The notes: generated from the letters alone by a model not told the origin. Counted from the stretch's first letter, positions 18,173 through 27,241 are shown. The stretch: 64,000 bases of DNA from Cytobacillus solani (GCF_001420595.1 NZ_LJIX01000006.1:2153650-2217649), one strand, 5' to 3'. Numbers and translations are program-made.

Positions 18173-19132
18173 TTGTCGGATGTTATTTTTTCAAATCAAT
18201 TAACCGAAAAGGAGAAATACGAGCATTTTTTGAAGAGGATTAAAGAAGGGGAAAAAATTGAAGCAGACGATTGGATGCCAGATGAATATCGCTTCACACT
18301 GATTAAACTGATCTCCATGCATGGTATAAGCGAAATCATGGGGGCGCTCCCTGAAAAAGAGTGGGTGCCAAAAGCGCCTTCATTAAAAAGAAAGCTAGGC
18401 ATTATGGCCAAAGTACAGGATGAAATGGGGCATGGACAGCTTTTGCTTCGTGTGGCTGAGGACTTAATGAAACCTCTAGGAAAAACACGTGAGGATATAC
18501 TGGAAGATTTATTTAGCGGCCGTCTGAAATTTCATAATGTGTTTCATATGGAGGCGCCGACATGGGGGGATGCTGGACTAATTGGCTGGCTTGTCGATGG
18601 GGCCGCCATTATTTCACAAACGAATATGCTGAATGCTTCTTACGGACCTTATGCACGTGCCTTAAAAAGAATTTGTGCTGAAGAAGTATTTCATGCCCAG
18701 CATGGGGAGGCCATTATCATGGCATTGGCAGAGGGCACAAAGGAACAGCGTGAAATGGTTCAAGAGGCAGTCAATCGTTGGTGGGAAGCGCTTCTCATGT
18801 TTTTTGGACCTGCAGATGCATCTACAACAGGAACATCAAAGCAGGACATTACAATTAAATACCGGATCCGGACAAAAACAAACGAAGAGCTTAGGCAGGA
18901 CTTCTTTTCAAAATATATTCCAAGGGTGTTATCACTAGGGCTGACTTTGCCAGATGAGACACTGCATTTTGATAAAGAGCAAGCTCTTTGGGTATATAAA
19001 CAGCCGGACTGGAATCGTTTTAAAGAGATTATTAAAAATAATGGACCAAAGTCAAAAGATCGTTTGGAGCTCCGCAAGATGGCATATATTGAAAATCAGT
19101 GGGTACGTGAGGCTTTGAACATGGCTAAATAA
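18173..19132 (+). CDS. paaA: phenylacetyl-CoA 1,2-epoxidase catalytic subunit
   Basis: A 319-residue di-iron oxygenase subunit that inserts oxygen into the aromatic ring of phenylacetyl-CoA, giving the ring 1,2-epoxide. The two ferritin-like iron-binding segments are visible: KVQDEMGHGQLLLR and AEEVFHAQHGEAI, plus WMPDEYRFTLIKLISMHG. Start at TTG 18173, because AGGAGG (18159-18164) lies 8 bases upstream; GTG 18164 overlaps that site. It is the first gene of paaABCD-ethD-paaFGHJ, preceded by the palindromic operator. Confidence 0.95.
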   Translation: MSDVIFSNQLTEKEKYEHFLKRIKEGEKIEADDWMPDEYRFTLIKLISMHGISEIMGALPEKEWVPKAPSLKRKLGIMAKVQDEMGHGQLLLRVAEDLMKPLGKTREDILEDLFSGRLKFHNVFHMEAPTWGDAGLIGWLVDGAAIISQTNMLNASYGPYARALKRICAEEVFHAQHGEAIIMALAEGTKEQREMVQEAVNRWWEALLMFFGPADASTTGTSKQDITIKYRIRTKTNEELRQDFFSKYIPRVLSLGLTLPDETLHFDKEQALWVYKQPDWNRFKEIIKNNGPKSKDRLELRKMAYIENQWVREALNMAK

Positions 19133-19158
19133 AGGAAGTTTAGAAAGGAGCGAACCTT

Positions 19159-19515
19159 TTGGGCAGTGAAGGATTTTATCAGGAATTCGAGGTTTTTAGC
19201 AAACGATCGGATACCTCTCCTCTACAATATCAATTTTCGCTGCTGGCACCGAACAGTGAGATTGCGTTGATTATGGCACAGGAAAATTTTATGAGGAGAG
19301 AACCGGTAGCCGATATTTGGGTCGTCAAGCGTTCTGATATCCGTAAAATGAATATGGAGGAAAAGCAAACATTGCAAAGGCTTGATAATAAGGAATATCG
19401 GAATACAAAAGGGTATGGCTATTTAAAGAAAAAATGGCGGCAATACGAACAGGGAATGCTCGATGAGAAAGAAATTCTGTCATGGGGAGAGGAGAAGAAA
19501 AGTGAAAATGGTTGA
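19159..19515 (+). CDS. paaB: phenylacetyl-CoA epoxidase subunit PaaB
   Basis: A 118-residue structural subunit needed for the PaaABCE oxygenase complex. The start MGSEGFYQEFEVFSKRSDTSPLQYQFSLLAPN and the later VADIWVVKRSDIRKM are characteristic. TTG 19159 follows GAAAGGAG. The 3' end overlaps paaC by 14 bases, implying translational coupling. Confidence 0.93.
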   Translation: MGSEGFYQEFEVFSKRSDTSPLQYQFSLLAPNSEIALIMAQENFMRREPVADIWVVKRSDIRKMNMEEKQTLQRLDNKEYRNTKGYGYLKKKWRQYEQGMLDEKEILSWGEEKKSENG

Positions 19516-20317
19516 TGGGAAGCCAATGGAACAAGCATATCAATCTGCGTTACTTTCACTCCTGTACCAGCTGGCTGATGATGATTTCATCCTTGCTTAC
19601 CGGGGCTCAGAATGGCTTGGCCTTGCTCCACATATTGAGGAGGATGTTGCATTCTCTTCGATTAGCCAGGATACGATGGGGCATGCCGCGATGTTTTATC
19701 AGCTACTTAGCGACCTTGGTGAAGGCGATGTGGATCATCTTGCTCATGCCCGTTCAGCAAAAGAGCGGAAGAATGCTATTTTACTAGAAATGGTGAACGG
19801 ACCTGGTCATTATTTATCCAAGCCGCGCTATGATTGGGCATTTGCTGTTGTCAGAAATTATTTCTATGTCCAAGCGAAAAAGGTTCGTATGGAATCTTTG
19901 AAAAACTCTTCCTATGAGCCGCTGGCAAACGCAGCGCTGAAAGTGAATATGGAGCTCTATTATCATCTTTTGCATTGGAAAACATGGTTTGTGCAATTAA
20001 TGCAGGCTGGGGATGAGGCAAGAAAAAAGATGGAGGATGCAATTAAACGAGTAAGTGCTGATTTTGATGGTGTGGTGTCACTCGGACCTTTGAGTAAAGA
20101 TATAGCTACATTCAAATTAATTGAATCCGAGGACATTCTGAAGGAGAAATGGAAGCTATTTATGCAGCCAGTTTTCGATTCTGTAAATCTGGAAATGCCG
20201 GACCAGTTTGGCATTCAAAGCGGGGATGGACGAAAAGGAGAGCATTCAAAGGATTTGGATGATGCATTGATAATCCTTAGCGAAGTGTATCAAGTTGATC
20301 CCGCAGCAAGCTGGTAG
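19502..20317 (+). CDS. paaC: phenylacetyl-CoA epoxidase subunit PaaC
   Basis: A 271-residue ferritin-like partner of PaaA, which lacks a functional di-iron site in this family and serves as scaffold. Seen: LADDDFILAYRGSEWLGLAPHIEEDVAFSSISQDTMGHA and the paired helices near residue 120-160. GTG 19502 is preceded by GGGGAGAGGAG; the longer frame from 19463 lies inside paaB. The gene for the reductase subunit PaaE is not in the window, so electrons must come from an unlinked reductase. Confidence 0.93.
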   Translation: MKMVDGKPMEQAYQSALLSLLYQLADDDFILAYRGSEWLGLAPHIEEDVAFSSISQDTMGHAAMFYQLLSDLGEGDVDHLAHARSAKERKNAILLEMVNGPGHYLSKPRYDWAFAVVRNYFYVQAKKVRMESLKNSSYEPLANAALKVNMELYYHLLHWKTWFVQLMQAGDEARKKMEDAIKRVSADFDGVVSLGPLSKDIATFKLIESEDILKEKWKLFMQPVFDSVNLEMPDQFGIQSGDGRKGEHSKDLDDALIILSEVYQVDPAASW

Positions 20318-20366
20318 GAAAAGGAGGAGGTAGCGCACAGTAAAAAATGCAAAGGATTGATGCAGG

Positions 20367-20858
20367 ATGCTTCAAGAAAAAGTAAACATTGTAATGGAAG
20401 CGCTTCAGCATGTAAAGGATCCAGAAATTGATTCGATTTCCATCATTGATTTAGGTATGGTTGAAAAAGTGGAAGTGAATGGAGACGCTGTTTCAATTGA
20501 GCTTTTACCTACTTTTATGGGATGTCCTGCACTGGATATTATCCGTCAAAATGTAGTCGAAGCAATTGCTGAATTGAAATGTTTCAAAGAAATACATGTC
20601 CAATTTATTTATTACCCTCCTTGGACTTCTGATCGAGTTTCTGATGAAGGAAGACTGCGATTAAAGGAGTTTGGTATTGCTCCACCACCAAAACAAATGA
20701 CTGAAACGGGCGAATGGCATGTAGACTGCCCATATTGTGGATCTACTTATACGACGATAGAAAATATCTTTGGTCCGACTTCGTGCCGAAGCATTCTATA
20801 TTGTAAATCTTGTAAAAATCCCTTTGAGGCGATGAAACCTGTCTCAACGATGATGTAG
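20367..20858 (+). CDS. paaD: phenylacetate degradation protein PaaD (MIP18/DUF59 family)
   Basis: A 163-residue protein. The N-terminal DUF59 domain (ALQHVKDPEIDSISIIDLGMVEKV, TFMGCPALDII) is shared with SufT/MIP18 iron-sulfur assembly factors. The C-terminal zinc-ribbon-like CPYCGS ... CRSILYCKSCKNPFEAMKP is typical of PaaD. It is thought to help mature the epoxidase or reductase metal centre. It is followed by the TTGCAAAAA tandem array before the next gene. Confidence 0.9.
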   Translation: MLQEKVNIVMEALQHVKDPEIDSISIIDLGMVEKVEVNGDAVSIELLPTFMGCPALDIIRQNVVEAIAELKCFKEIHVQFIYYPPWTSDRVSDEGRLRLKEFGIAPPPKQMTETGEWHVDCPYCGSTYTTIENIFGPTSCRSILYCKSCKNPFEAMKPVSTMM

Positions 20859-20867
20859 AACAATGAT

Positions 20868-20971
20868 TTGCAAAAAAATAGGAGGTATTTGCAAAAATAA
20901 ATGACTATTTGCAAAAAAGTAAGAGGAAATTGCAAAAATAATAGATTATTTGCAAAAAAATCCTAAAAAAT
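20868..20971. repeat. tandem array of five TTGCAAAAA units with 20-21 bp period
   Basis: TTGCAAAAA begins at 20868, 20889, 20909, 20930 and 20950, giving spacings 21, 20, 21, 20. Odd units carry an AG-rich second half (TAGGAGGTAT, TAAGAGGAAA), even units an AT-rich one (AATGACTAT, AATAGATTAT), so the true repeat is a 41-bp dimer. It fills the paaD-ethD gap within the operon. A longer related array lies at 38221-38400. Confidence 0.85.
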
Positions 20972-20989
20972 CGAGAGGAAGTTGTCCAT

Positions 20990-21298
20990 ATGGTAAAACT
21001 GATCGCTCTTTACAAGCATCCTGAAAATAAAGAGGCTTTTGACAAGCATTATTTTGAAACCCATGGTCCGTTGACAGCAAAGATCCCGGGTCTTCGAAAA
21101 ATGGAGGTTACTAGAATTGTTGGCAGTCCAATGGGGGGCGAAGGTAAATACTATTTAATGTGCGAAATGTTTTATGACAGTCTTGAAGCGTTGCAAACAG
21201 CGATGAGAACGGATGAAGGGAAAGCATCTGGAAAAGATGCAATGAAATTTGCGGGAGATCTCATCACGCTAATGATTGGTGAGGAAGTGAATGAATAA
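20990..21298 (+). CDS. EthD-family protein
   Basis: A 102-residue ferredoxin-like-fold protein with the EthD signature: VKLIALYKHPENKEAFDKHYFETHGPL, then KIPGLRKMEVTRI and a C-terminal FAGDLITLMIGEE. EthD proteins occur with ring-degradation and ether-degradation genes; their exact role is not settled. GAGAGGAAG precedes ATG 20990, and the gene overlaps the next enoyl-CoA hydratase by 8 bases, so it belongs to the paa operon. It may stabilise or remove a reactive intermediate such as the epoxide; that is speculation. Confidence 0.85.
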   Translation: MVKLIALYKHPENKEAFDKHYFETHGPLTAKIPGLRKMEVTRIVGSPMGGEGKYYLMCEMFYDSLEALQTAMRTDEGKASGKDAMKFAGDLITLMIGEEVNE

Positions 21299-22070
21299 TC
21301 ACTATGAATGTATTGAAGCTTCCATAAACGGAAAGCTCGGTCTCATCAATTTGAATCGTCCAAAAGTGTTAAATGCCATCAATCGTCAGATGGTGTCTGA
21401 CATTCTTTCCGTAATGGAAGACTTCGAAGAGAATGATCAAGTTCGTGTCATCGTATTAAGCGGAAATGGAAGAGCATTTGCGGCTGGAGCAGATATTAAT
21501 GAAATGGCTGCAGATAATGCAATCGATTTTGAGCTTCGCAATCAATTCAAGGATTGGGACCGTCTTGCGAGGATCAAGAAACCGATAATCGGTGCTGTAC
21601 AAGGGTTTGCTCTTGGAGGCGGCTTTGAACTAGCCCTATGCTGTGATCTGCTTTTAGCTGCTGATGATGCTGAATTTGGTTTCCCTGAAGTAAATCTAGG
21701 TGTTATGCCAGGTGCAGGAGGAACACAGCGGTTAACAAAGCTCGTCGGAAAAACAATAGCAATGGAGTGGCTATTTGTTGGTAAAAGAATTAGCGCACGT
21801 GAAGCACTCCAATTTGGCATTATCAATCGAATTGTCGCTAAAGAAATCCTCATGGAAGAGACACTGAAGTTAGCAGGGGAAGTTGCAAATCAGGCACCAT
21901 TATCCATTCGGCTTATTAAGGAGTCCGTTCTTAAAGCAGTGGATGTTTCCTTAGACGAAGGAATGCAATTTGAACGCAAAAACTTCTATCTATTATTCTC
22001 AACAGAGGATCAAAAAGAAGGAATGAGAGCATTCCAAGAGAAAAGAAAGGCTAATTTTAAAGGTAAATAG
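21291..22070 (+). CDS. paaF: enoyl-CoA hydratase (PaaF-type)
   Basis: A 259-residue crotonase. The oxyanion-hole segment GRAFAAGADINEM and both catalytic glutamates (GGGFELALCCD and GFPEVNLGVMPGAGGTQRL) are intact, so hydration of 2,3-dehydroadipyl-CoA is plausible. GGTGAGGAAG precedes ATG 21291, which lies inside the ethD gene. It is paired with the isomerase-type crotonase downstream. Confidence 0.9.
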   Translation: MNNHYECIEASINGKLGLINLNRPKVLNAINRQMVSDILSVMEDFEENDQVRVIVLSGNGRAFAAGADINEMAADNAIDFELRNQFKDWDRLARIKKPIIGAVQGFALGGGFELALCCDLLLAADDAEFGFPEVNLGVMPGAGGTQRLTKLVGKTIAMEWLFVGKRISAREALQFGIINRIVAKEILMEETLKLAGEVANQAPLSIRLIKESVLKAVDVSLDEGMQFERKNFYLLFSTEDQKEGMRAFQEKRKANFKGK

Positions 22071-22090
22071 AGGGGGTGTACATACAAGCA

Positions 22091-22864
22091 ATGTTTGAAA
22101 CAGTTAAATATGAAGTCAATAATCAAGTAGCGTGGATTACGTTAAACAGACCTGAGAAATTGAATGCTTTTACAGAGCAATTGAATAAAGATCTAGAGCG
22201 TGCAGTGAAACAGGCAAACAGAAATTCAGCAGTTCGCTGTTTAGTAATCACTGGAGAAGGGCGGGCATTTTGTTCGGGCGAAGACCTCGCCGGGGTAAAG
22301 GAAGACATGGATCATGGGGAAGTCTTAAGGCGCCGATACAATCCGATGGTGATGGAGCTTCATAAGTGTGATAAACCAATTGTTGCAGCTGTAAATGGGG
22401 TCGCAGCAGGTGCTGGGATGAGTCTCGCATTAGCTTGTGATTTTCGTCTATTATCCGAAAAAGCCAGTTTTATCGAGGCGTTCATTCATGTAGGTCTCGT
22501 GCCTGATGCAGGGAATCTCTATTATTTACCGAAATTAATTGGCCACGCAAAAGCATTAGAATTAGCCGTTTTAGGTGAAAAAATCTCTGCACAAATGGCT
22601 GCGGATTTAGGACTTGCGACAAAGGTTATTCCGCTTGATAGATGGGAAATTGAGGTAACAGCATTTGCTGAAAAGCTGGCAGCTATGCCTACAACAGCCA
22701 TTGGATTGATTAAGAAAAATTTGAAGGCTAGCTGGGACCATTCTCTTGAAGAAGGTCTGGAAAAGGATGCGCAGGCACAGCGGGTCGCAGGTATGACATC
22801 AGATCATAGAGAAGGCGTGCAAGCCTTTTTAGAGAAAAGAAATCCGGTATTTGCCGGTAAATAA
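22091..22864 (+). CDS. paaG: 2-(1,2-epoxy-1,2-dihydrophenyl)acetyl-CoA isomerase
   Basis: A 257-residue crotonase with GRAFCSGEDLAGV and the catalytic Asp in HVGLVPDAGNLYYLPKLIG in place of the hydratase glutamate, which is the mark of PaaG. It converts the ring epoxide to the oxepin-CoA. ATG 22091 is used; a GTG at 22076 sits in the GGGGG ribosome site. An intra-operon hairpin follows. Confidence 0.9.
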   Translation: MFETVKYEVNNQVAWITLNRPEKLNAFTEQLNKDLERAVKQANRNSAVRCLVITGEGRAFCSGEDLAGVKEDMDHGEVLRRRYNPMVMELHKCDKPIVAAVNGVAAGAGMSLALACDFRLLSEKASFIEAFIHVGLVPDAGNLYYLPKLIGHAKALELAVLGEKISAQMAADLGLATKVIPLDRWEIEVTAFAEKLAAMPTTAIGLIKKNLKASWDHSLEEGLEKDAQAQRVAGMTSDHREGVQAFLEKRNPVFAGK

Positions 22865-22874
22865 TTTGTATGGA

Positions 22875-22910
22875 ACGAGCACAATGCCAATTTAGTGCTC
22901 GTCTTGTGTT
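22875..22910 (+). terminator. intra-operon hairpin after paaG
   Basis: ACGAGCAC (22875-22882) and GTGCTCGT (22895-22902) pair perfectly. The following tract is weak in T, so it may attenuate or protect RNA and not stop transcription fully. Confidence 0.55.
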
Positions 22911-22961
22911 TGTCGGGATGAACTAAGAGTTTCCGCATTTCTAAAGTTAGGGGTGAAATCA

Positions 22962-23819
22962 TTGAAAAAAGTAGTTGTTATAGGTTCGGGTGTCATGGGA
23001 AGAGGGATTGCCTATGTGAGTGCTGTAGGTGGTTTTCTTACAACTTTAATCGATATTAATGAGACGCAGCTGAAGAATGCAGAAAAAGAGATCAATGCTA
23101 TTTTTGAAAAAGGAGTTTTGCGAAAGAAGCTTACGTCTGAAAAAATGGAGGCAGCAAAAAGGAGACTCGACTATTCGATTAGCCTATCTCAAAATGTAAT
23201 GGAAGCGGATATAGTTATTGAAGCAGTTCCAGAAGTAATAGAAATTAAAAAAAATATCTTTGAAGTAATCGACCAGCATGCCGAAGCACATTGTATTTTT
23301 GCAACGAACACCTCTACGATGAGTCCAACTGAAATCGGTTCCTTTACAAAAAGACCAGATAAGGTTATTGCGATGCATTTTTTTAACCCTGTTCATAAAA
23401 TGCCGCTTGTTGAGATTATTAAGGGCTTGGAGACGAGTGAGGAAACTGCGCACTCAATTAAGCGAGCAGCAGAACAAATGGGCAAAGAGACAGTCGTAAT
23501 TAATGAATTTCCTGGCTTTGTCACAAGCCGGATTAGTGCGCTCGTAGGAAATGAGGCCTTCTATATGCTCCAGGAAGGCGTCGGTACACCAGAGGAGATT
23601 GATAAAGCAATTAAACATGGGTTGAATTATCCAATGGGACCATTTGAGCTCGGGGACCTTGTTGGTCTTGATACAAGATTAAATAATTTAAACTATCTCC
23701 ATGCAAAATTAGGGGAGAAATATCGTCCGGCTCCACTGCTAGAGCAATATGTTAAAGCAGGCAGGCTTGGCAGGAAATCTGGCAGAGGTGTATATGATTA
23801 TCGGGGCAAGGAGGATTGA
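22962..23819 (+). CDS. paaH: 3-hydroxyacyl-CoA dehydrogenase (PaaH-type)
   Basis: A 285-residue dehydrogenase oxidising 3-hydroxyadipyl-CoA to 3-oxoadipyl-CoA. Seen: Rossmann GSGVMGRGIAY, the catalytic region ATNTSTMSPTEI, the His in AMHFFNPVHKMPLVEII, and the C-terminal GLNYPMGPFELGDLVGLD. TTG 22962 is preferred since TTAGGGG lies 8 bases upstream. It ends 2 bases before the thiolase start. Confidence 0.93.
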   Translation: MKKVVVIGSGVMGRGIAYVSAVGGFLTTLIDINETQLKNAEKEINAIFEKGVLRKKLTSEKMEAAKRRLDYSISLSQNVMEADIVIEAVPEVIEIKKNIFEVIDQHAEAHCIFATNTSTMSPTEIGSFTKRPDKVIAMHFFNPVHKMPLVEIIKGLETSEETAHSIKRAAEQMGKETVVINEFPGFVTSRISALVGNEAFYMLQEGVGTPEEIDKAIKHGLNYPMGPFELGDLVGLDTRLNNLNYLHAKLGEKYRPAPLLEQYVKAGRLGRKSGRGVYDYRGKED

Positions 23820-23821
23820 AG

Positions 23822-25024
23822 ATGTCAGATGAGGTTGTCATTGTTGATGCAGTAAGGACACCATTTGGGCGGTACAATGGTATGTTAAAAAGTGTGCGTC
23901 CGGATGATTTAGGTGCAATCGTGATTAAAGCCTTGTTAGAAAGAAATCCAAAAATAAAGACAGCTGAAATTGAAGAAGTGATTCTTGGAAATGCCAATCA
24001 AGCAGGCGAGGATAACCGCAATGTTGCACGCATGTCAGCACTCCTTGCAGGTCTGCCAGTAGAAGTTGGCGGTTCGACCGTCAATCGGCTTTGCGGTTCA
24101 GGCTTAGACGCGGTTAATTACGCCGCTAGGGCAATCCTTGCTGGAGAAGGAGAAGTTTTTATTGCTGGCGGCACAGAGAGCATGACTCGTGCACCGCTTG
24201 TGATGGCAAAGCCACAGGTTGAGTACCCAAGAGGAAATATAGAGTTATATGACACCACGATCGGCTGGCGTTTCACAAATGAAAGTTTACGGGAGATCTA
24301 CGGGGCAGAGAGCATGCCGGAGACCGCAGAAAATGTAGCTAAAGAATATGCGATTTCCCGCGAGGAACAAGATCGTTTTGCTTTAGAAAGTCAACGGAGA
24401 GCAAGAGAGGCTATTCAAAATGGTTTATTTAAAGTAGAAATCGCTCCAGTAACTTATAAAGATCGGAAGGGGAATGAATGTATAGCTGAACAGGATGAAC
24501 ATCCTCGACCGGAAACTACATTAGAAAAACTGTCACAGCTTAAGCCAATTTTTCCGAATGGGACGATTACAGCAGGGAATTCCTCTGGTGTGAATGATGG
24601 GGCATCCGCTTTATTATTGATGTCTTCCAAAAAGGCTGATCATCTTGGTTTAAAGCCATTAGCAAAATATATTGTTTCTGCAGCAGCTGGTGTTCATCCG
24701 TCTGTCATGGGAATAGGCCCTGTTGATTCAACTAGAAAGGCATTAAAACGTGCCGGGCTCAGCATAAATGATATCGATTTAATTGAACTAAATGAAGCAT
24801 TTGCCGCACAATCAATCGCGTGTATGAAGCTACTTCAATTAAATCCCGATAAAGTAAATGTCAATGGCGGGGCCATTGCATTTGGGCATCCGTTAGGAGC
24901 AAGTGGATCGAGAATTTTGACAACCTTATTATTTGAAATGAAAAGAAGAAATGCGAGATATGGACTTGCCACGATGTGTGTAGGTGTAGGACAAGGAATA
25001 TCGACAATTGTAGAAAGTGTATAG
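23822..25024 (+). CDS. paaJ: 3-oxoadipyl-CoA thiolase (PaaJ/PcaF-type)
   Basis: A 400-residue thiolase cleaving 3-oxoadipyl-CoA to succinyl-CoA and acetyl-CoA. The acyl-accepting Cys (VNRLCGSGLDAVN), the His in GGAIAFGHPLGASGSR and the second Cys (CVGVGQG) are all present. Start at ATG 23822 because AAGGAGG ends 7 bases upstream. It is the last gene of the operon; the interspersed repeat at 25059 probably also ends transcription. Confidence 0.93.
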   Translation: MSDEVVIVDAVRTPFGRYNGMLKSVRPDDLGAIVIKALLERNPKIKTAEIEEVILGNANQAGEDNRNVARMSALLAGLPVEVGGSTVNRLCGSGLDAVNYAARAILAGEGEVFIAGGTESMTRAPLVMAKPQVEYPRGNIELYDTTIGWRFTNESLREIYGAESMPETAENVAKEYAISREEQDRFALESQRRAREAIQNGLFKVEIAPVTYKDRKGNECIAEQDEHPRPETTLEKLSQLKPIFPNGTITAGNSSGVNDGASALLLMSSKKADHLGLKPLAKYIVSAAAGVHPSVMGIGPVDSTRKALKRAGLSINDIDLIELNEAFAAQSIACMKLLQLNPDKVNVNGGAIAFGHPLGASGSRILTTLLFEMKRRNARYGLATMCVGVGQGISTIVESV

Positions 25025-25058
25025 CATGCTTACTTGTATGGGGATATATTTCTTTATC

Positions 25059-25212
25059 GCAGATTAACGGGCAGTATGACCCTTTACGAAAAGGCAGTCG
25101 AGGAAACGAAGAAGCGGAAGTGGGGATTAACTGCCCGTAAATGCCCGATTGGTTCAACTAACCAACAGTGGGGGAAGAAAGAAAACCCCTACTGATGGTA
25201 CTTTCACTTTAT
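25059..25212. repeat. interspersed repeat, copy 1 (between paaJ and paaX)
   Basis: Shares ordered blocks with 60534-60740: CGCAGATTAACGGGC, CCCGTAAATGCCCG, GGTTCAACTAAC, CAGTGGGGG...CCCC, and TTTCACTTTAT at the end. Internally ACGGGCAGT pairs with ACTGCCCGT and CAGTGGGG pairs with CCCCTACTG, so the RNA folds into two hairpins. Its position suggests it doubles as the paa operon terminator. Confidence 0.8.
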
Positions 25213-25272
25213 ATATCGTTATTTCGGAAAAATATTTTTGGAAAATAAAGAAATCATTTAGTAGAATAGGGG

Positions 25273-25280
25273 TATAACGT
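25273..25280. promoter_or_regulatory. operator half-site upstream of paaX
   Basis: TATAACGT 45 bases before the paaX start matches one arm of the operator at 18107, but the second arm (CCGAACAA) does not. It could be a weak autoregulatory site. Confidence 0.35.
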
Positions 25281-25324
25281 ATTTTTTCCGAACAAGTTTG
25301 AAATGAAATGAGGATGAATGCAGG

Positions 25325-26200
25325 TTGAATACAAGATCAATGATTTTTACTTTATATGGAGATTATATTTCCCATTATGGAAGCAAAATCTGGGTAGGAA
25401 GCTTAATCAGACTGTTAAGTGAATTTGGTCATAATGATCAGTCTGTCAGAGCAGCTATTTCAAGAATGAATAAGCAGGGGTGGGTCCAGTCTGAGAAGAT
25501 TGGCAATAAAAGCTATTATTCATTGACAGATCGTGGACAAAGAAGAATCGATGAGGCAGGAAAACGGATATTTAAATTAATGCCTGAAAAATGGGATGGC
25601 TTGTGGAGAATATTCATGTACAACATTCCAGAAGAAATCAGGAATGTAAGAGATGAGCTGAGAAAAGAGCTTGTTTGGAGCGGGTTCGGCACACTTTCCA
25701 ACAGCTGCTGGATTTCCGCAAATGACTTAGAAAAACAAGTGTTTGATCTAATCGAAAAATATGAAATTGGTGACTATGTCGACTTTTTTATTTCACAATA
25801 TACCGGCCCGCATGAAAACATCCGCTTAGTCGAAAAAAGCTGGAATTTAGAAGAAATCAATGCGAAATATCAGGACTTCATTTCTGAATATAGCCAAAAA
25901 TACATTATCGATAAAAATAAAATTCAAAAAGGCAATAAAACGGATGCGGAATGCTTTGTTGAACGAACAAAGCTTGTACACGAATACCGTAAATTCCTTT
26001 TTGTTGATCCGGGTCTTCCAGAAGAACTGCTTCCGGAGAAATGGCTAGGCAACCATGCTGCATCTTTATTTAGCGATTATTACAAAGAATTGGCAGAACC
26101 AGCCTCTCGCTTTTTCGAAAGTGTTTTTCAAGAAGGAAATGAACTGAAGAATAAAGATCAGGAGTATAATGTCCTAACCCACCCCTACATTGTTGAATAA
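25325..26200 (+). CDS. paaX: PaaX-family transcriptional repressor
   Basis: A 291-residue regulator with the PaaX N-terminal winged helix (RSMIFTLYGDYISHYGSKIWVGSLIRLLSEFG, then QSVRAAISRMNKQGWV) and the PaaX central/C-terminal domain (WDGLWRIFMYNIPEE, LVHEYRKFLFVDPGLPEELLPEKWLG). In E. coli PaaX represses paa genes and is released by phenylacetyl-CoA. Start TTG 25325. It is the best candidate for binding the TATAACGT-N7-ACGTTATA palindromes. An NPD-family oxidoreductase follows in the same direction. Confidence 0.93.
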   Translation: MNTRSMIFTLYGDYISHYGSKIWVGSLIRLLSEFGHNDQSVRAAISRMNKQGWVQSEKIGNKSYYSLTDRGQRRIDEAGKRIFKLMPEKWDGLWRIFMYNIPEEIRNVRDELRKELVWSGFGTLSNSCWISANDLEKQVFDLIEKYEIGDYVDFFISQYTGPHENIRLVEKSWNLEEINAKYQDFISEYSQKYIIDKNKIQKGNKTDAECFVERTKLVHEYRKFLFVDPGLPEELLPEKWLGNHAASLFSDYYKELAEPASRFFESVFQEGNELKNKDQEYNVLTHPYIVE

Positions 26201-26279
26201 AACAGTTGCCAGGCATCGCTTGTTAAAAAAATGACTAAGAGAGTATGACGAGGTGGATCAATTTTAAGGGGGCATTGAG

Positions 26280-27230
26280 ATGAATTCTTTAACAAACCTA
26301 TTAAAAATCAAGTATCCCATCATTCAAGGGGGAATGGGGAATATTAGCAACGCAATTTTAACTTCAGCTGTGTCAGAAGCTGGTGGACTAGGTACAATTG
26401 GTGCAGGAACGATGACACCAGCTGAAGTGGAAGAAATCATAAATGAAACAATGAGAAGAACAGATAAGCCATTTGCTCTCAATGTAGCTCTTACAGTTTC
26501 TCCATATGTTCGTGAAATTCTTTCCCTCGTAAAAAAATATAATATTCCCGTTGTATCTCTTTCTGCTGGAAATCCCGCCCCATTTATTCCAAAATTGCAT
26601 GAACACGGAGCAAAGGTAATAACTGTCTGTGCTTCTGTTAGGCAAGCGAAAAAAGCTGAAGCTGCTGGAACGGATGTAATTGTTGCTGAAGGATATGAGG
26701 CAGCGGGAATTAATTCAGCACTTGAAACGACGACACTTGTATTAATCCCACAGATCGTTGAAGCGGTTACTATTCCTGTGGTTGCAGCAGGCGGAATAGG
26801 AGATGGGAAAGGCGTTGCCTCTATGCTTGCTCTAGGTGCAAGTGGAGTTCAGATGGGGACGAGATTCATAGCTACGAAGGAAGCCCCTTTTCATCATAAG
26901 TATAAACAAAAGATAATCGATGCTTCTGATCATAGTACGTTAATAGTAGGGCGATCTGTCGGAAGAATCCGGCGAGTTTTAGCGACGGATTATGCCTGGA
27001 AACTATTAAAGTTTGAAGAAAACGGAATTTCTTTAGATGATTTTAATAGACTAACCTCCGAAGAATTCCACCGAACGGGTGCACTTGAAGGAAAGGAAGA
27101 AGAAGGTTTTATGAACGGAGGGCAAGTTGCCGGATTAATCACAGATATTCCTTCTGTCCATGAACTGATGGGAACAATAATCAATGATACTAAGAAGCAG
27201 CTTGAACAAGCATTTCTACTATTTAAATAG
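26280..27230 (+). CDS. nitronate monooxygenase / FabK-like FMN oxidoreductase
   Basis: A 316-residue TIM-barrel flavoprotein of the NPD family. The N-terminal KYPIIQGGMGNIS, the FMN-phosphate segment VVAAGGIGDGKGVASMLALGASGVQMGTRF and EGYEAAGINSALETTT are clear. Family members oxidise nitronates or, as FabK, reduce enoyl-ACP; the EAAG (not EAGGH) motif differs from classical nitronate monooxygenases, so the substrate is open. AGGGGG precedes ATG 26280. It lies between paaX and the transporter and may act on an unsaturated CoA ester, which is only inference. Confidence 0.8.
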   Translation: MNSLTNLLKIKYPIIQGGMGNISNAILTSAVSEAGGLGTIGAGTMTPAEVEEIINETMRRTDKPFALNVALTVSPYVREILSLVKKYNIPVVSLSAGNPAPFIPKLHEHGAKVITVCASVRQAKKAEAAGTDVIVAEGYEAAGINSALETTTLVLIPQIVEAVTIPVVAAGGIGDGKGVASMLALGASGVQMGTRFIATKEAPFHHKYKQKIIDASDHSTLIVGRSVGRIRRVLATDYAWKLLKFEENGISLDDFNRLTSEEFHRTGALEGKEEEGFMNGGQVAGLITDIPSVHELMGTIINDTKKQLEQAFLLFK

Positions 27231-27241
27231 GCATCGATTGA

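Noticed and set aside
20868-20971. CRISPR-like array because of regular repeats
   Set aside because: Units of 20-21 bp are contiguous and similar throughout, with no unique spacers and no cas genes.
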